Made by a program: the position numbers and the translations under genes
Notes under the pieces: model-generated
Told to the model about the DNA's origin: nothing
Seen by the model: the letters and a program-made list of their open reading frames with translations, nothing else
Database searches by the model: none
Assembly: GCA_905221605.1 (NCBI GenBank)
Contig: CAJNDS010001110.1
Span: forward strand, 1 to 34,222
From: Symbiodinium natans
Taxonomy: Eukaryota > Sar > Dinophyceae > Suessiales > Symbiodiniaceae
Length of the DNA stretch: 34,222 bases
Reading direction: 5' to 3'
Shown here: piece by piece, positions 8,853-18,904 of the stretch
How positions within the stretch are numbered: position 1 is the first letter of the stretch
How the letters are laid out: each line of letters opens with the position of its first letter

Positions 8853-10670
8853 TCAGTCGAGGCTCGACACGCCCGCCGAGCTCAAAGTACAGAGCTGATG
8901 TGACAGCATGTGCACAAAACACTGGTCCGCGCGGTCCGCCTCCATGTTGCTGAAGCTGAAGCGGCACAGGTCGCCCGAGCGTGTTGAGATGCCGCTCAAA
9001 GGATGCTTGGGCACACGCTCCACGGGGAAGGCCGCGATGAACTGCGTGTTCCCGTAGAGGTTGTCCCGGATGCGCATGTTGCGCAGCTTCGAGTCGTAGG
9101 TGCCCGCCAGGATCTCCAAAAAGTGATGCCATTCGGCGATGCTCTCGTTGGCCGTGCGAGGGTACTGCAGCGCACCCAGCTGCAGCTGGCCCTTGAGGTT
9201 CCGGTTTGCATTATTCGCTCCAGGGTACTCGAAATTGTCCACGTGGTCCTCCGTGGTCTTGTTGAAGGTCACAAAGGCGCCGAGCATTTTCGTGAACGCC
9301 CGTGCGACAGTTATGTTATAGCTGGTGGACCCTGCGGGGATGCTGGAGAGCTGCGTGTGGATGGTCGGGAAGGAGAACACGAGGCTGCGACCACTGGTCA
9401 TGATCCTCTGGAAGCTCCCGCGGAGGGCGGAGTCGAGGGTCACCTGAGAGGCATAGAGCTTCACGTTCTCGATGGTGTAGTCCTGGCTGCCGCTGATGTT
9501 GCGGGCCCCGTCCGTGGGGTCGGCGAAGGTGATTTGAAGCACGAGGTTGAGTTCGGGCGGGAGCATTTTGCCGCAATTGAAGATCCCAATGAGATGCGGG
9601 CTCATGAGCACGGTGCGGGAGCCCGAGGCCGGGATCTCCTCGGCGTGGCCCCCGCCGTCCGCCAAAAAGCCCTGGATGTGCCGGTTCAGCCACCACTCCT
9701 CGTTTTTCAGGAGGCCATACATGTACGAGCAGCGGTTGTAGTAGGAGATGTCCTCTATGCGAGTTCCATTGGCGAAGACTTCTATGCGGTCGATGAGGCA
9801 GCTGGGGTCCGGCGAGGCGAGCTGCAGCGTGGCTGTGCCGGAGTTGTTGCGCACCGTGTAGCCCAGCTTGACGGACTCTCCGTCCACGAACGATTGACCG
9901 CTGGTCAGGGGAATTCTGCACACGCGGCTCGTGGTCGGCGTGAAGACGCTCAAACTCGAAGGGTAATAGACGACATCGGCTCTCGAGGACACATAATTCA
10001 CGTTGCTCGACTGGAGCTTGTAGTCGAGGCTCTGAACGAACTCATCATTGACGGCAGCAGTCACCTGCTCCATACTGTTTACTTGTAGCGAAAGATTCAT
10101 GCGGCCTCCGGCTCGCTCGCGCTTCGAAGCGCCTCGAACGACGGGGGCGGTGCGGGGAGCGGGGTTCAAGCCCGTGGAAAAGCGCGTGGGCCTCGCGGGG
10201 CGAGCCTGCACTCGCGGGGGCGGCTGTGCCCGCGGCTCCGATTCGCTTTCCGTGTCCATGCGGTAGACCTGGGGCCTCGGGCGTTGCTCCCGAACCTGAA
10301 AGTGCTGCTCAGCCCCAAACTCCTGCATCCCATTCAAGGTCTGGATGTCGGGAGCAGAGCTGGGGCGCGAAGCGTCCGTGTCCGTGCCTCCTCCTCCGCC
10401 CCAGCCCAAAAGGTGCTCCGCCGCCACCATGCCGCCGTGCAGTGCCCATGCAGTGCCCACGAGTGCGGCCGCCCCGCCTGCCACGGCCAAGCCCCCCGCC
10501 GCTGCTCCCATGCCCGCAGCGGTGCCCAATGCTGCCTCGCCGGGGCCCTCTGCAGCCGCTGCTGCCTCTGCAGCTCCTGCAGCCGCCTCCGCCGTGGACG
10601 CAAAACCTTCCGTGGCCTCGGCCTCGGCCACCTGCTCGCTCATGAACTGCTCGATGTCTCGGGCTGCCAT
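8853..10670 (-). CDS. Candidate double-jelly-roll major capsid protein (copy B)
   Basis: The encoded protein is identical to the copy A frame at 800-2617, with the same choice of starts (10730, 10670 or, for the 415-residue core alone, 10100). No stop or frameshift has accumulated. The following gene is the frameshifted fibre, starting at 8841. Intact capsid genes next to a broken fibre mean that either the duplication is very young or the capsid is still under selection. Confidence 0.62.
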   Translation of the reverse strand: MAARDIEQFMSEQVAEAEATEGFASTAEAAAGAAEAAAAAEGPGEAALGTAAGMGAAAGGLAVAGGAAALVGTAWALHGGMVAAEHLLGWGGGGGTDTDASRPSSAPDIQTLNGMQEFGAEQHFQVREQRPRPQVYRMDTESESEPRAQPPPRVQARPARPTRFSTGLNPAPRTAPVVRGASKRERAGGRMNLSLQVNSMEQVTAAVNDEFVQSLDYKLQSSNVNYVSSRADVVYYPSSLSVFTPTTSRVCRIPLTSGQSFVDGESVKLGYTVRNNSGTATLQLASPDPSCLIDRIEVFANGTRIEDISYYNRCSYMYGLLKNEEWWLNRHIQGFLADGGGHAEEIPASGSRTVLMSPHLIGIFNCGKMLPPELNLVLQITFADPTDGARNISGSQDYTIENVKLYASQVTLDSALRGSFQRIMTSGRSLVFSFPTIHTQLSSIPAGSTSYNITVARAFTKMLGAFVTFNKTTEDHVDNFEYPGANNANRNLKGQLQLGALQYPRTANESIAEWHHFLEILAGTYDSKLRNMRIRDNLYGNTQFIAAFPVERVPKHPLSGISTRSGDLCRFSFSNMEADRADQCFVHMLSHQLCTLSSAGVSSLD

Positions 10671-10711
10671 CCTCGCGACGGCTACAAGCACAAATTGTTG
10701 GTGGACACACA
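10671..10711. promoter_or_regulatory. 41-bp divergent intergenic region (copy B)
   Basis: This is identical in position and sequence to 2618-2658. It separates the capsid gene from ORF1 and coincides with the change in base composition between the two gene pairs. Confidence 0.35.
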
Positions 10712-12376
10712 ATGGACCTGGACGTAGCAAACTGTTGTGTTTCCCTTCTGCAGCAGTTACTCGAAAAAATCAAGCCTGAGCCTCCTCTGCCAGACGATCT
10801 CCAAACCTTTTTGAAGGAGCTGAAGACTCAACGAGAGTCGGTCATTGAGAGATTAGGCTTCAGCTTCTACGAAGGAAAGCAGATCGTCAACAAGATCCTC
10901 AACGGTGGAAGCCTGCCTGAATCTCTCAAAACAAATGAGACTGCGAAGAGATTGCAGCGCCTTTCACTATACTGCAGATGGATTGCTTGCAATCTATTGC
11001 ATAAGGATTATATGGCTTTGGCAGAGAACCGCAAGAAGAATTTTCCTAGCGCCACAATTTTCAGTCTTATGTGGACGTGCGTTGAAGACTGGATACTTGA
11101 TGTCTGGGCAACTCACGCGATGAAGGCGCAGCCGCCTCACATATCGCTTCACTTCGATGGCTTGCGCGTGAGCTCCCAAGTCGTTCCCGACGTGAGTGCT
11201 TACATAGAAGAATGCCGAGCATATATACTGAAGGAAACAGGGTTCGACGTGCAGATCGTTCAGAAAACTCACGAGACGGTCCTGCAAAGCATACGCAAGT
11301 CAAGCGAGTCGGAAGTATGCATCCGCACTGTGCCATCTCTTTTAACAAAGGATGGCAATTGCGTTCCTTGCGCCATGTGGCATGCTTTTCAGTCCGTCAG
11401 GTCTGGAGTGGAAGCCCAGGTAAAGAAAGAGTTGGCGCAAGCAAAAGACTCTGCGATGAAGTACAGAAAATATGGTGCAACTGCTTTGGCGCTTGGCATC
11501 AAGCTTTCATCTTGCGTCGGCTTGCCGCCTCCAGCAGTTAAATCTTTCCTTTTGCACTCAGAAAATGGCGGGCGTCCTCACTGCGTTGCAGTACAGCTCA
11601 GCGTCGACAACAGCTATGCGTCTGTGTTCGATGGCTCAACCTATAGAAGATTACCGTACAGGCGTTTTACAAATGTTGTATGTGGCGGTATTGACTTTGC
11701 CACGGTTGCATCATTCTGGCAAACGAAGCCAAAAGAGGAAAGTCGTGACGAGGCGATTCTTCTCAACTTGCAGGCAGGAGCGAGCCAGGACGACGAATCA
11801 GCTGACGACGACACTGTCTTCACACTGGATGATGACGACACGCTGTGTGTTTCTGATGGCATTCTGGATGCCATGTCCGAGGAGGTTGCGGATGTTATGA
11901 GCAAGCTTCCCAAAAAAAGTGTGCAGGCCGATGGACGCAGACTCTGTCCATTTTGCCCTTTTCGTTCTTTCAAACAGCTTAGACAATTGCGAACTCACAT
12001 CGCAAAGCATCACACTCGGACGAATCAGTACATATGTTCTGGCACGAAGCAGACAAAGATCATCTTGGCGCTGTACGACTTTGCGGCATCACAACAAGTA
12101 GAGCAGAAGGTGTATCTGCAGGAAAGCTCCGGGATTCTGCGGAGCAGTGTGCATCCGGCTTTGAGTTGTACTATCAATCACATCGACAAGCACATCCGCT
12201 TGGTACTGAAAGCGACTGGCCCAGTATATGTCAACTTACAAAGTATTGGTTATACAGAAACCGTGCGGCGTGTTCGGAACATCTACTACGATCGGACCTT
12301 CGCGGATCTTGCAATGCAGGAGATGATCATGCAGCGTGCACAGGAGTCTCGTGCTGCAGCAAAACACTGTCACTAA
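10712..12376 (+). CDS. ORF1: Cys-peptidase-like/zinc-finger protein (copy B)
   Basis: The 554-residue protein is identical to the copy A protein, with Cys217/His290/Asp308 of the papain-like pattern and the Cys412-Cys415-His429-His433 zinc finger. Here the partner ORF2 is complete, so this is the copy most likely to work as a pair. The gene is less GC-rich than the capsid and fibre genes on its left, suggesting that the plus-strand pair has a different evolutionary history. Confidence 0.6.
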   Translation: MDLDVANCCVSLLQQLLEKIKPEPPLPDDLQTFLKELKTQRESVIERLGFSFYEGKQIVNKILNGGSLPESLKTNETAKRLQRLSLYCRWIACNLLHKDYMALAENRKKNFPSATIFSLMWTCVEDWILDVWATHAMKAQPPHISLHFDGLRVSSQVVPDVSAYIEECRAYILKETGFDVQIVQKTHETVLQSIRKSSESEVCIRTVPSLLTKDGNCVPCAMWHAFQSVRSGVEAQVKKELAQAKDSAMKYRKYGATALALGIKLSSCVGLPPPAVKSFLLHSENGGRPHCVAVQLSVDNSYASVFDGSTYRRLPYRRFTNVVCGGIDFATVASFWQTKPKEESRDEAILLNLQAGASQDDESADDDTVFTLDDDDTLCVSDGILDAMSEEVADVMSKLPKKSVQADGRRLCPFCPFRSFKQLRQLRTHIAKHHTRTNQYICSGTKQTKIILALYDFAASQQVEQKVYLQESSGILRSSVHPALSCTINHIDKHIRLVLKATGPVYVNLQSIGYTETVRRVRNIYYDRTFADLAMQEMIMQRAQESRAAAKHCH

Positions 12377-12499
12377 CGTTGCAAAGCTTTACAACAGTTG
12401 CTTCTTTCGCATCTCAATTAAGCTAAGGTAAGAGCTCTTGGTCCTCGCTTTCATATATCAGCGCATGCGAACGGCAACAAACTTTCCTCTCTTCTGCCC
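12377..12499 (+). other. ORF1-ORF2 spacer (copy B)
   Basis: This has the same sequence as 4324-4446, with in-frame TAA codons at 12374 and 12419 and the CTAAG|GTAAGA donor-like site at about 12423-12432. It leaves open whether ORF2 is a separate gene with a non-ATG start, is spliced to ORF1, or is reached by readthrough. Confidence 0.3.
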
Positions 12500-13846
12500 G
12501 TGAACGTTCGCTTTTGGCTTCCGATATTAGAGGACATCGCTCAGTCTGACGCGTTTGCTGACAGCATCACCAGAATGACTGAGGTCCTGGAGAAGAATAA
12601 GGAGTGGATGTACATCAGCCTCGATGCAACTTTGAAAACTTGCATGAAGTTGCAAGGACAAGAGTCTTACAGAGCTTGCAAAAGAATTCGAGACGCAGCG
12701 CCTTTCGACGATGCCATCGCCTGGCGGAGACTGCCCACAGCACGAGGCAGATCGGGTGCGGTTCTACTCATGCATCCACTTCCAGCGGAGAACTCAGAGC
12801 ACGTGACTGCCGCACTGCGTGAAAACTTTTCTCCATTGCAGCTACACATGATAGAGTTCGTGGCAACAGACAGTCCCTCGTCAAAATTTTACAATGAGCT
12901 GAGAGGTGCATGTCCTCGTCTGAGCGCAATATGTCTGGATCCCATTCACTTGGCAATCGTATACGAATATGCACAGTGGAACAAGAAAACCGCTGGCTCG
13001 AAACTTCTGAGAACGTTATTGAGCAAATTTGTCGCGCCTTGTGAGGACGGAGACACGGAGTGGAGCAGTCTTTTTTTCACTGGCGAAAACTCCTCTCCGC
13101 TGAATCAACAAGAAGAAATCGCGAGGAACACAATCCTTCCGCCGTGGATGAAGGAGCATGACGCCAGAAACATATTGTCCAGTCTGGATCCGACTTCTGC
13201 GTTTAAGCGGCGGATTGATTTCATTAACTGTATTGCAGCGATCTGCGCACTTCATCGAAATGAAGTGACCAGAAAAGTAACAGGTGCCAACAAAGAAGTG
13301 TACCGTGTGCTTTGGGCGGCGTGCGCGCCAGACAGGCTTGAATGGTTAATGAACAACGTCCGCATCAGAATGCGGTTTCCGAAAAAGTACCTGCCTTTGC
13401 TGCCCAGCGGCACGTCAAGTAATGAAGCACTTCACGCGGAGTTGAATTCGTGGAACAGTTCCACTAACGTCATGCACAGATCTACTTTGGCTTTGAAGCT
13501 TAAATATTATCGATACATTAAGTTGTTGTCTCATCATGTTGCGTGTCAATTTCCCATGTCCACTGTGACTTCAGAAAGTGTCCTGCTCGCAAGATGCACA
13601 CAGAGCTCTCTGTGGTCGGAAACCGACTGGTCGGAATGGTGCTCTGAGCAGCTGCGACAAGGACCGCAAGCAAAAAGCACACTGCCTCTTGCTAAGATGA
13701 GACAAAACGAAGAGACTCTGGTCCGTCAATGGGTCGCAAAAAAGCGACCTGCCTCCAGAGTCTCACGCAAGTCGAGTCACCACGTGACTCCTATTAATGT
13801 GCGCCGCCGCAATACATTGCGAAGCGCTGGCAGACGCCGCAAGTGA
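12500..13846 (+). CDS. ORF2: DDE transposase-like protein, full length (copy B)
   Basis: This is a 448-residue frame, with the start taken at GTG 12500 (open upstream to 12422, no ATG). The likely RNase H-fold catalytic residues are Asp42 (YISLDATLK), Asp124 (FVATDSPSS) and Glu309 (GTSSNEALHAEL). After the second Asp comes D147-x2-H150 (LDPIH), the C/D-x2-H motif known in Mutator, hAT, CMC and related eukaryotic cut-and-paste transposases. The C-terminus is basic (RRRNTLRSAGRRRK), suiting nuclear entry or DNA binding. The role inferred is cutting and joining element ends. I see no terminal inverted repeats to pair with it. The family resembles, from memory, a group abundant in dinoflagellates; superfamily placement is unsure. 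Confidence 0.6.
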   Translation: MNVRFWLPILEDIAQSDAFADSITRMTEVLEKNKEWMYISLDATLKTCMKLQGQESYRACKRIRDAAPFDDAIAWRRLPTARGRSGAVLLMHPLPAENSEHVTAALRENFSPLQLHMIEFVATDSPSSKFYNELRGACPRLSAICLDPIHLAIVYEYAQWNKKTAGSKLLRTLLSKFVAPCEDGDTEWSSLFFTGENSSPLNQQEEIARNTILPPWMKEHDARNILSSLDPTSAFKRRIDFINCIAAICALHRNEVTRKVTGANKEVYRVLWAACAPDRLEWLMNNVRIRMRFPKKYLPLLPSGTSSNEALHAELNSWNSSTNVMHRSTLALKLKYYRYIKLLSHHVACQFPMSTVTSESVLLARCTQSSLWSETDWSEWCSEQLRQGPQAKSTLPLAKMRQNEETLVRQWVAKKRPASRVSRKSSHHVTPINVRRRNTLRSAGRRRK

Positions 13847-15850
13847 TTCCGCATATGCGAATCTAGCGGTCTGCTTTCTTTTCGCAGTGACTGCGTTAAA
13901 GAGAGCCTAGACGTTTTGATCTGACTGTACATGGCAGATCTCTGCGGTTCGTTGCTGAAGAAAAGTTTCCGTATCTGAGCATTTCAACTTTGCAAAACAA
14001 AAACACACACACGCACACAAAGCACATTCGCGCACAGTGACATGCATGCACCCACTCATACATGCAAACGCCGATGACTGTTTGCAGACGCATTATCGCA
14101 TATTGACTGCATGTTGCATTCATATAACCGGATTATTATCGAGCGTAAGTGCTGCCTAAAAATAATTAAAACTGTAACAATTTATTTGTGTGTTATTTTC
14201 TTATGTGTAGTTGATGTTGTGAAAAAAATACTCTATCGTATTAAATTAAATTACATGCATTCTTAGTAATCTCTAGTTACATTATTGAATTTCAATAACT
14301 TGGTTATGTGTGATTTAACAAGTTTGTACACTTGTGCGTGTTGCATTCATGTTGTTGGTTCTTATGGTATTCTTAAGTTCGTAATGTGATGTTTTATCAT
14401 GTTCAACTAACCTTACTAGAACTCTATATCTGCATTTAACTTTTTAAAGTTAAACATGACATTATGAATTGTACACGCTGGCGCGTTCTTCCTCGTAATC
14501 CCAAATCTGCTGAAACTCCTGGACACATCTAGTTGGAGTTCCAATCAATTTCAATAGAAGCCTAACATTATTGAGGCTTTTTAGGTCACATGGAAAGTTA
14601 ACACAGGGGGTGGCTTAGCTATGGAGATCCATTATTACGTAAACCTCAGGTCTCTAAGCCCTTCACATCCTAATGTCTCTCTCAGCCGAAAAATATTTTG
14701 TTTATTGTGTTTACAAGAACGGTCAGGAGTGTCCTGTATATGTAATAAAGAATGCTTGGTCTAAGCGCCCGTCGGCTGCAGTCCGGAGTTGATTTTATAT
14801 ATCGCTGAATTATCGAAGTCAATTCACTCGCCGCTGCGCCGAGTCAGCCAAAGGGCAGGAGGGGAAGCGGCGTGGCCTGCTTCCTGCATGTACCCTCCTG
14901 TCCGACCGCGCGTCTAGTGAAATTGCCTTCGCTTATCTAAGCTTTTATAGACTTTTAGAAAGGCTCTCTCACATATTCATATTATCATTTGACATTGTGA
15001 GACATATATAATTTATATGACGATAACGATAAATAGAAATAAACATACATATGGGCGGACGTCAAAATACCATGTACGTAAAGTATGATGGAAGTGCGAT
15101 ATGAAGTTCCGCTCTTGCTGGTGTGCGTCTTCGCCACAAGGCGGCACCATGAGTTTTCGCAAGTTTCAGGCTCTTCCCCATTTAGGCGCTATGATGGCGC
15201 TAGCGTGGCGCTAGGTATTCCTTTCCAAAACATCAGAGCCAGTCGTTTGAAAGACGACGCCTGTGTCTAAAAATGAAGGCGCTAATGTGTTCTGCGAGGA
15301 TTTTGCATAGGGTACACAATTAGTACTATACAAAGCTATCGTTCCAGACCTTCGTTCTCCTTCTCGTCATAAGGCAGCACCATGATTTGTTCGGCATACG
15401 CCGTTCCAGGAAGAACGAATATTGACAGCCGCCCATATAATATATGTACACATATATGTATATGTCTATGTACATGCATAAAATAAATACCACCTACTAC
15501 ATACATATATCTTCGCAAATCCTTCGCTCGTCGAGGCCGGGGGGCGGCATGGCCGCACCCTGCGCGCCGGAGCTTCAGTCTTTATTTCTTTTCCTCCTTA
15601 TTTTTTATAATTTCCGCTTGGCATCCAGCTGGCACCGTGGCTTGCTCCTTCTTCAAATTGCTGGGAAGCTAATTGATTAGCTTCTCTTAATCAGAGGATC
15701 AAATGCAAAACCTCTTTCGCTGACGAAAGAACATGATTCATGTGTGCAGAGCTCAGATCTCGCTCAGCTCACTAAGATTCATGAGCACGGACATGACGAG
15801 AGGCAAATGACTTCATCATCAATTGATGAAATGGGAAGGGTGTGGTTCAA
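13847..15850. other. AT-rich region without supported gene
   Basis: No frame above about 80 codons looks protein-like. The right flank of the module (13847-13990) shows no inverted repeat that I can match to the left side. An A/C-rich microsatellite lies near 14000-14040. Positions 14140-14480 and 14940-15060 are strongly AT-rich. Similar short texts with 'aaggc(g/a)gcaccatga' occur near 15138 and 15370. No tRNA- or rRNA-like sequence was recognised. Confidence 0.5.
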
Positions 15851-16056
15851 GGTAATTTCGGGTTTAGTGCGTATGCTCACATCAGCTGCGAGTAGGTGAG
15901 GTCAGATCTCGCTCGGATACAGTCCTGAGCAAGGACTTGCTGATAGCTTGAATGTGGTTTAGGTTCCGGGTTTTAGTGCGCATCTCACGGGAGCTGCGCG
16001 TAGGGGAGCTGAGGTCTCGCTCAAATACACTCATGAGCAAGGACCTGGCGATAATC
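15851..16056 (+). repeat. Diverged tandem doublet, about 106 bp
   Basis: Two adjacent units share gggttt(t)agtgcg, agctgcg.gtagg, ggtc..atctcgctc and gagcaaggac. They start about 106 bases apart (near 15851 and 15957) and are clearly diverged. Confidence 0.55.
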
Positions 16057-16149
16057 GGGTTGCTGCATTCATCTATGATGCAAAAATATTACTCCCGTGG
16101 ATTTGTCATGCAGACGGTTCCAACGTCTGCGCACGTGTGTGCATTTGGT

Positions 16150-16330
16150 AAATCATAAAAAAAAGCCTCCAAGGTTTTTTTTTCCGAATGCTTCGCAGAA
16201 GGGTTCTCGTTTTAAAGCTTGGGGTCCAGGGGGTCCAATAGGTGACCATTGATCGTTGTTCAAGCATTCGCAAGCGTCCGCAAGTGTCCGCAAGCGATCG
16301 CAAGCGTTCGCGTGTGTCGCGCGGCGTGTC
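16150..16330. repeat. Short 'cgcaagcg'-type repeats and a dispersed motif
   Basis: Positions 16262-16310 repeat cgcaagcgtc-like 10-12-base units, which recur at about 16515-16560. Positions 16176-16213 hold a text whose reverse complement (agaacccttctgcgaagcattcgg) closely matches about 31240-31265, so it belongs to a dispersed family. Both sites translate to EPF(C/A)EAFGK on the relevant strand. Confidence 0.4.
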
Positions 16331-16359
16331 GCACTCGCGCTGTTAATGGGGAACTCCAC

Positions 16360-16920
16360 AAAACGCGCGCCTCCGCCGCGTTCGAAATCTGTCCTGACAT
16401 AGGGGAACTTCACTCGACATCCGTCCTGACATTGGGTAACTCCACGCGATGCGCGCCTCCGCAGCTCCGGGGGTCCAACAGGCGACCAACGATCGTTATT
16501 ACAGCGTTCACCAGCGTCCGCAAGCGCCCGCATGCATTCGCAAGCGTCCGCAAGCGTGCGCGTGTGTCACGCGGAGAGTCGCGCTCGCGCTGTTAGGAAG
16601 GAACACCACGCGACGTGCGCCTCCGCCGCGCTCCTCACATTGGGAAACTTCACGCGAAGCGCGCCTCTGCCGCGTTCCGGATCCGTCCTCACATTAGGGC
16701 ACTCCAAGCGACGCGCGCCTCCGCGGCGTTCCGAATCCGTCCTAACATTGGGGAACTTCACGCGACGCGCCCCTCCGCCGCGTTCCGACTCCGTCCTGAC
16801 ATTGAGGAACTCCACGCGACGCGCGCCTCTGCCGCGTTCCGAAACCGTCCTCACGTTGGGGAATTCCTCCGCCGCGTTCCAAATCCGTCCTGACACGCGA
16901 CGCGCGCCTCCGCCGCATCC
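16360..16920 (+). repeat. 54-bp tandem repeat array
   Basis: The core unit is cgcgcctccgccgcgttccg followed by a 'atccgtcctnacattgggga' text, with a period of about 54 bases, clearest at 16614-16917 (about six units) and more degraded at 16360-16480. A period of 18 codons keeps one frame open (RASAAFRIRPHI-type repeats), but the composition suggests a minisatellite rather than a gene. Confidence 0.65.
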
Positions 16921-17059
16921 CTGATATGGCGTGAGAGTGCCTGGTGTATTCGTTATCACTACACATGTTCTAACATTTTACCTTTGTCAGGACACAACGT
17001 CACTCTGCTCTGATGCCCGTCACCGCTCGACAATTTTATCTGCTTAGAATTTACAGACA

Positions 17060-17370
17060 ATTGGCGCACAAAAGGCAGCACAGCGTTCTGGACCAGAAGC
17101 AGGCAGCAAGCATAAGCATGCCGCGAAGCATTCCAGAGGAATCCCAGGCTGACAACTGTCCGGAATGTGGCCACCACATCCCGGACCAGAGGTAGACGGC
17201 AGGCATAAGCATGCCGAGAAGCAGGCCAGATGAGTCGCAGGCGGACAAATGTCCGGAATGTGGCCACCACAAGCAGGGCAGCAGAGCATTCTAAACCATC
17301 GGCAGACAGCAGGCATAAGCATGCTGAGAAGCAGACCAGGGACGTCTCAAGCGAACAATTGTACCGGAAT
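17060..17370 (+). repeat. Tandem repeat, 93-110 bp, three copies
   Basis: The word gcataagcatgc(c/t)g(a/c)gaagca recurs at about 17110, 17203 and 17313, and the word tgtccggaatgtggccaccac separates the copies. The last spacing is longer by an internal insertion of about 17 bases. Confidence 0.6.
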
Positions 17371-17790
17371 GTGCTTCCCACTAACAGGCCATATATACGC
17401 AGCTGGTGCTGACTTACAGTCGCTGGATCTAACTTGAGGGCTTGAAGCATTTTGAAGCGAACTCTTCTGAGCAAGGCCAACCCCGAATTCGCTTCATTCG
17501 GAACACTATGGCTCGAAGCAGACAGAAGCATGGGCGGGGAGTGGGGCTGGGAAGGGCGCTGCTTGGCGCGAGCCTTAGATATTATTTCGCGCATTGAGAT
17601 TAGTCTGCAGCCGTCCGTAGCAAGGCCTCTGTGTCGACTGATGAGTCGGCGAGGGCGTGGGTTCCGCGTCCGAAGCCTCGGCCGTTGGTAGCTCTGAACT
17701 CAGAGTCGACGTCCAGCTCAGCGTCTGACTGAGCGCACAAATACAATAACAATTGATCTCAGGGGCAGAGAGCCTTGCATCCACAACCTA
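17371..17790. other. Unassigned region between repeat arrays
   Basis: Short frames exist on both strands, but none has a recognisable motif. The text 'cctcggccgttgg...gctct' near 17678 anticipates the repeat unit that begins at about 17796. Confidence 0.35.
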
Positions 17791-18610
17791 AGCCTCGCCC
17801 GTTGGTTGCTCTGATCTCAGATCAAACACGACTACAAGTGTCATAAACCGACGAAGGCTAGGCGTAAGCAGCAACTACTGCTGACCTGAACTAAGGCAAG
17901 GTCGCATCCAGCAGCCATGAACTCAGGTTGAGTGACCAACTTAACCTGAATATGCTGCCACACACATAAAAAAAGAAACGGCAAGGTCACAACTCCGCGC
18001 GTCCCTTGCCCTCTGGTTGCTCTGATCTCAGATGCAAAACGAATACAGGTGTCGTAAGCCTACGAAGGTTAAGCCTAAGCGGCAGCTGCTGCCGATCTGA
18101 ACTAAGGCAAGGTCCCACCCAGCAGCCACGAACTCAGGTTGAGTGACCAACTTAACCTGAATATGCTGCTACACACATAAAAAAAAATGGCAAGGTCACA
18201 GCTCCGCGCGTCCCCCGCCCTCTGGTTGCTCTGGTCTCAGATGCAAAACGAATACAAGTGTCGTAAGCCTACGAAGGTTAAGCCTAAGCGGCAGCTGCTG
18301 CCGATCTGAACTAAGGCAAGGTCACACCCAGCAGCCATGAACTCAGGTTGAGTGAACAACTAAACCTCAAAATGCTGCCACCCACATAAAAAAAGCAAGG
18401 TCACAGCTCAGCGCGTCCCTCGCCCGCTGGTTGCTTTGATCTCAGATGCAAAACGAATATAAGTGTCATAAGCAGACGAAGGATAGGCATAAGCAGTAAC
18501 TGCTGCTGAGTTGAACTAAGGCAAGGCCGTATCCAGCAGCCACGAACTCAGGTTGAGTGAACAACATTGAACAACTAGACCTGAAAATGCTGCCACACAC
18601 ATTAAAAAAA
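17790..18610 (+). repeat. 205-212-bp tandem repeat, four copies
   Basis: The word ggttgct(c/t)tg(a/g)tctcagat recurs near 17803, 18015, 18223 and 18428, giving periods of about 212, 208 and 205. Each unit continues with a(a/c)gaaggntag, tgaactaaggcaaggtc, and aactcaggttgagtga, and ends in cacacataaaaaaa. The A-run length varies between copies, which explains most of the period change. Confidence 0.75.
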
Positions 18611-18904
18611 GAAAAACAAGGTGACAGCGCAGCGGATCTTGCACCTTGCAGGAGCACGGGCCTTGCTTTGCCAACAAAAAAAAACTATGCAATGACAAAA
18701 CAAACCAAACAACATCAGCAAGTTGGTAAGGTGAGACCGAAGCCACCTTCATGGCCACCGCCGGCTCATCTTTCGGGACAGCAGGCGCGCTTTACCTAAC
18801 GACCGCATGCCAACAACTTCCTGCGTCTAATTTAAATCCGACAGGCTGCTGCATCAGATATGGATATGTCGACCGAAGCAAATCCGAGCCTTGACCCTTC
18901 AAGT

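Larger units (their letters stand above)
8193..13488. repeat. Direct repeat of the virus/transposon module, copy B
   Basis: This is the counterpart of 151-5435. Unlike copy A, it is continuous at both ends with the rest of the module: the fibre gene runs on to the left (5471-8192) and the transposase continues to its stop on the right (13846). Copy B therefore shows the parental order. Confidence 0.9.

Noticed and set aside
1-13846. Terminal inverted repeats or target duplications for the module
   Set aside because: I compared the DNA around 130-160, 5430-5475 and 13840-14000 and found no convincing pair. The true left end is not in the window.
13847-15850. tRNA or 5S rRNA gene in the AT-rich region
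   Set aside because: I found no recognisable internal promoter boxes or cloverleaf-forming text by eye.
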